A stretch of DNA of 64,000 nucleotides from Silurus meridionalis (taxonomy: Eukaryota; Chordata; Actinopteri; Siluriformes; Siluridae), in NCBI RefSeq assembly GCF_014805685.1, contig NC_060909.1, positions 9,938,792 to 10,002,791 of the forward strand. The letters run 5' to 3'. This document shows, one piece after another, positions 60,311 through 64,000 of the stretch. The translations under genes were made by a program, and so were the position numbers. Under the pieces are notes generated by a model. The model was not told where the DNA came from. It searched no databases and was given only the letters and a program-made list of their open reading frames with translations. The first letter of the stretch is position 1. Every line of letters begins with the position of its first letter.

Positions 60311-61689
60311 GCTGTAGTGGAGCATGCAAGCGAGTCAGGGTGGAATGCACTAATTGCTTGTTGTGCTGTATGATGGATGGAGGTGTATTATTAGTCCGAG
60401 TTTCCCTCTCTGCCTTCTTCTTCTTTTAATGGCTGATATAGCTTTCACACTCTCGGGACATTCTTCCACAGTATTTTTACTTACATCTACCTCTCGCTGA
60501 TTGACATGTAACTCGCTTGGCAGGGTAATCGGGGTGTTTCAGTCCTGAGTGCAAACACATACACTATAGAGCAAAAAGACAGCAAGCCCGAATGGCAGAA
60601 TATAAAACTTTCCAGTAAAAACAATAAAAGACAACAAAATATAACAACACAATAAAATAACAGTCTTTGTGTACAAGCAGACTATATATGTGAATTTTCC
60701 TGTGTCTACCTTTCCCACAAACAGTTAAAAAAAAAAAATGATGAAATGGTTACACAAAAGTGCATTTGTTAAATTTTTGCTCATTTTATGAACAATTATT
60801 TGTTGTTAAGATTATTAAAATCTTAATATTTTGACATTTTGGTCTATTGCATGCTAATATTGTATTGTATTGTATTGTAATACTCTTATGGTATGCAAAT
60901 ATATGTAAATATGTACAGTAGGTATATATGTAAGTAGGTAGGCATGTATATATGTAGTCAGGTAGGAAAGTGTCTAAGGACGTTAGGAAGTTAGTAAATA
61001 TGTAACTAATTATGTATGCATACATTTATCATATACAGTTAATATCAACTGTCTACAAAAGTAAATATGCATGTAGATGCTGTCAGTATTTATGTATGTA
61101 CATATAAATGGATATATGTAGATATGTAGTATGTACGTAAGTATAAATGCATCCAATTATGTAAGTAAGCATGTGTATAAGTATACAGCACGGTGCAGAG
61201 GCCCTGCCCACATATGACAAACTACAAATAACATAATTAACCCTTTCTTGTGAGTGAACAGAATAGCAAAGAATATTACATTTTACTGACATTAGCTATG
61301 CTAGCTAGTACAGTTAAAGTTAAAGTTCAGGTTTACCTTCAACAAAATGAACCCTGTACATAAAAGGCATCAATTTGAAAAATCTACAAATCTCTAAACA
61401 AGTTTACTTATAAACATCACTCATGAAGTAAGAAACATTCTAATGAAGCGGTTAGCAACTTACACACAGTGAATTACATCTCTGATTGCATACCTACAAG
61501 GTGTGCTAATAAGGTAGGTGTTTATTAAAGGGGTCAGTAAAAGTAACACCCAGCTTCAGACGTCTTTCTCAGACATGGTTTTAACTCCCTATTGCCTAGT
61601 AGCATGTAGCTAAGTTTAGCATCGACCACCCAGACTTACAGAGACAGACTAAACCCAGTTTCACACATACATATACAGAATGCTGATGG

Positions 61690-62200
61690 TTTATAACCTC
61701 CAAACGTTTCCATGTGGTCCAGATCTGTTCGTTTCAGAAGCGGCTCTATATTTTTAGTATGCCGTACGTATATATTTGCGACGTGTCTGTAAAGGTACAG
61801 TCATGTTTGATGTACTTCTCCGTGTCACTGGCTAATAAAAGCGCTCCCAGACGGTTGTATACATAAAAACTCTAAACCTCAAGATTCAATGAGAGAGTTT
61901 GGAGTTTGTGAATGCTGAATCAAAATCTTTCCCATGTGCTTTTGTATCCCACTAAAGAACCCTTCGGTGGGGCGACACAACAATAACTGGCCCTTTCTAA
62001 TTGAACTGAGGGCTTTGCTGTGGCACAATCCCGCCGAACAAAACCCTCAAGGATGCCGAGTGTGTACCCATTAACCGGCGTCAGCATATTCATTGGAGCT
62101 GACAGTCTATCAACCTTTAACCCTTTCAGGTCAAAGGTCATGATATGAGGAAAGATCAAAAGAGGCAGCATGAGGCAGGGGAGAATCGAAAAAATGGGGG
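61690..62200. promoter_or_regulatory. Repeat-poor block with a perfect DR1 motif
   Basis: It lacks repeat signatures and is less AT-rich than its flanks. AGGTCAAAGGTCA at 62128-62140 is an exact DR1 half-site pair of the kind bound by HNF4, COUP-TF and RXR heterodimers. Regulatory use is inferred. Confidence 0.35.
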
Positions 62201-63130
62201 GGAGATCAAGCGCTTTAATCAAGTACTCTTTATTATGTGCAAAAGTTTGCACACCCTTAAGGGCAAAATGGGATTTGAATGAAAATAGTAAGTTACATTT
62301 CTTTATTATCACGCAACAAAAATTTTATGATTAAACAGTGTGTTTCAAGATATTACTAGCAAAAAAAAAATGCAACCCCTCCCCTTCCTTAATGAGATGC
62401 TTATGTATGCTCACTATTTCCCCTTCATAGCCTTGGCCTAGGATGATTGTGATATCATAATAAAACCCAAAAGCTTTAAAAAATGACAAGCTGACAAATG
62501 ACTAGTGGTTTAGGATTGATTTTCTGCCCAAATTATAATTTTTCATGAAACATTTTTACAGACCCATAGACCAATTTGCAGCTGGTTTGTCTTTGAAAAC
62601 ACGCCTTTGCAACTCATTTCTGAGGAAAGTGAGCCGAGCTCCATGAGGAACTGAGCTGAAACACAGTCTGATATAGTGATGACTATTCCAGACAAGGACG
62701 ACTTGGATGCAGAACACTCCGCCTGTGTAAGTAGAACCGACCCTCAAGTCTCCATCAAATCAAAGTAATAGAATGTTTTTTGTTTCCGTTTGTTTATGGT
62801 TTGAGTTATAAAGTGTTTATGAAGGTACAAACCAGATGCTGGAGAAATGTCAGCGTGCCAAATCTCCGCCAAAGTCTCTGACACTCAAACAAGACTTTTC
62901 TCCTTTTACCTCACACCAACAAGGCCAAACAGCTTTTCCAGATGTGAAGTTTCACACAGCATGGGAGAAAAAAAATGAACAACAAGATGTTTTTCTTTAG
63001 ACAGGTGCCAGAAGAGAGGAGAAGACAGGAGTTACTGAGTTGCTGTAAGCATCAAAGCTGCTAAAGAGCCTTCACACAAAATTTATGCTTGTGGAACTCT
63101 GTGGTGTACTGCATTACAGAAACATCGAAA

Positions 63131-63132
<2 letters not shown>

Positions 63133-63182
<50 letters not shown>
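63133..63182. repeat. (CA)n microsatellite
   Basis: About 25 CA units. Confidence 0.97.
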
Positions 63183-63187
<5 letters not shown>

Positions 63188-63525
63188 CTCTGCCTTCAAA
63201 CTTGTTTTAGTTGTCACTATATTCACTACTTACTAGATTTCCCCACTCATATATCAAACTTTATAGTTTGGATAAATAGGAAATGATTACAGAGATTATA
63301 TTTATTTTAATTGTGACCGAATCGAATTGGAAAATTGGTCGATTTGTTTTTTCTGAAATGTGCAAACTGTTGATTAGACACAACAGCTCTATATCCTATT
63401 CAGCAACTAATGACAGCAGGTGGCTTAGACAGGGCCGAGGGTGGCATACAATAATTGTAGTTAAAGTAAATTGACAGTTGTTAAAAAAATCAACAAAAAC
63501 AATATTGTGCACTGCAATGAAATTG

Positions 63526-63800
63526 TAAGGGAGCCACCAGTCACGTCTCCCTCCAATGCTCACATTCTCGTTCAGTCTCTCCCTCCTACTAATCACCTAC
63601 AACTGTCCTCCCCCGGCTAATCACCTACACCTGTCCTCCATTTACTCATCCCCTTTATAAGGGTTCTATTCCCCTTTACTCACCGTCCGATCAACAGTTT
63701 ACGACCGTAGATCATCCGCATAATTATATATATATATATATAATTTAACTGTAATAAACCCTACATGAAGCTCCGCCCTTAGGATCTACAGCCACCATGT
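63526..63800 (+). mobile_element. Possible LTR fragment
   Basis: TGTAAGGGAGCCACCAGTCA start, CCCCTTTATAAGGG (TATA-type) near 63650 and GTAATAAACCC (polyadenylation-type) near 63752 are in LTR order, but no CA end, partner or target duplication is clear. An (AT)n run at 63723-63742 lies inside. Confidence 0.3.
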
Positions 63801-64000
63801 ACAGGAACACTAAGCAGAAATAACAAATATAAATAAATCAGAAGAACTGATAGAAAACCCCCTGAAAGTTTGCTTCAGATGACACAATCTGTCAACACAA
63901 GGAATAATTAGAATGAAGAACATGTAGTGAGACTGTTCAGGAACTGTTTTATCCTGGCCAGGGAAAATCCAGAGACTATCTTGGGAACACTGGGAACATG

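Larger units (their letters stand above)
58162..64000 (-). other. nkd1: nkd1 5' intron or flank
   Basis: No NKD1 N-terminal exon was recognised. Contents: (CA)n at 60259-60307 and 63133-63182, GTA/TGTA-rich low complexity at 60880-61180, a repeat-poor block at 61690-62200 and an LTR-like stretch at 63526-63800. At 58200-60030 and 62200-63060 nothing else is recognisable. Confidence 0.6.

Noticed and set aside
61920..62312. 130-codon minus frame near the right end as an nkd1 N-terminal exon
   Set aside because: No match to the WARKGIEEWIG region or any NKD1 segment; splice sites do not fit.

Overview
The window is a piece of a teleost fish chromosome: AT-rich, packed with (CA)n, (CT)n and (AT)n microsatellites, Tc1/mariner, Tigger/pogo-like and hAT-like DNA transposons, L2-like and other LINE tails and tRNA-derived SINEs. 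The repeat mix would suit an otophysan such as a catfish, but that is inference. No prokaryotic or viral gene system is visible.

Three vertebrate genes lie head-to-tail on the minus strand, read from high to low coordinates: nkd1 (Wnt antagonist; 5' exons off the right edge, last exon ends at 46619), nod2 (complete, 26660 down to 19171) and cyld (first coding exon at 13286, continuing off the left edge at position 1). All exons were placed by matching translated segments to the known proteins and checking splice sites and phase. nod2 assembles from 10 exons into 979 codons plus stop. Seven nkd1 exons give an open frame from an in-phase start to the stop. Five cyld exons join in phase and cover the N-terminus, two CAP-Gly domains and part of the linker. 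The order nkd1-nod2-cyld matches human 16q12, except that SNX20, which lies between NKD1 and NOD2 in human, was not recognised here.

Layout: 1-13385 cyld coding exons and introns, rich in transposons and with a 10.6-12.5 kb CA-rich tandem array that carries copies of a hAT-like end. 13386-17600 holds the inferred cyld 5' intron, a possible untranslated first exon and a promoter-like block with three CCAAT boxes, a CRE and a YY1-like motif. 17600-26660 is the nod2 3' flank and gene. 26661-46618 is a roughly 20 kb intergenic region made mostly of mobile-element remnants, with one repeat-poor block (about 36.4-37.5 kb) carrying paired TCF/LEF-type motifs. 46619-58161 holds nkd1 exons, and 58162-64000 is upstream nkd1 intron or flank, with a perfect DR1 nuclear-receptor motif in a repeat-poor block.

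Functionally, NOD2 senses muramyl dipeptide and signals through RIPK2 and ubiquitin chains to NF-kB. CYLD removes K63 and M1 ubiquitin chains from the same pathway. NKD1 is a feedback inhibitor of Dishevelled. The nod2-cyld pair therefore puts an inducer and its negative regulator next to each other, with only about 2 kb between the nod2 stop and the proposed cyld first exon.
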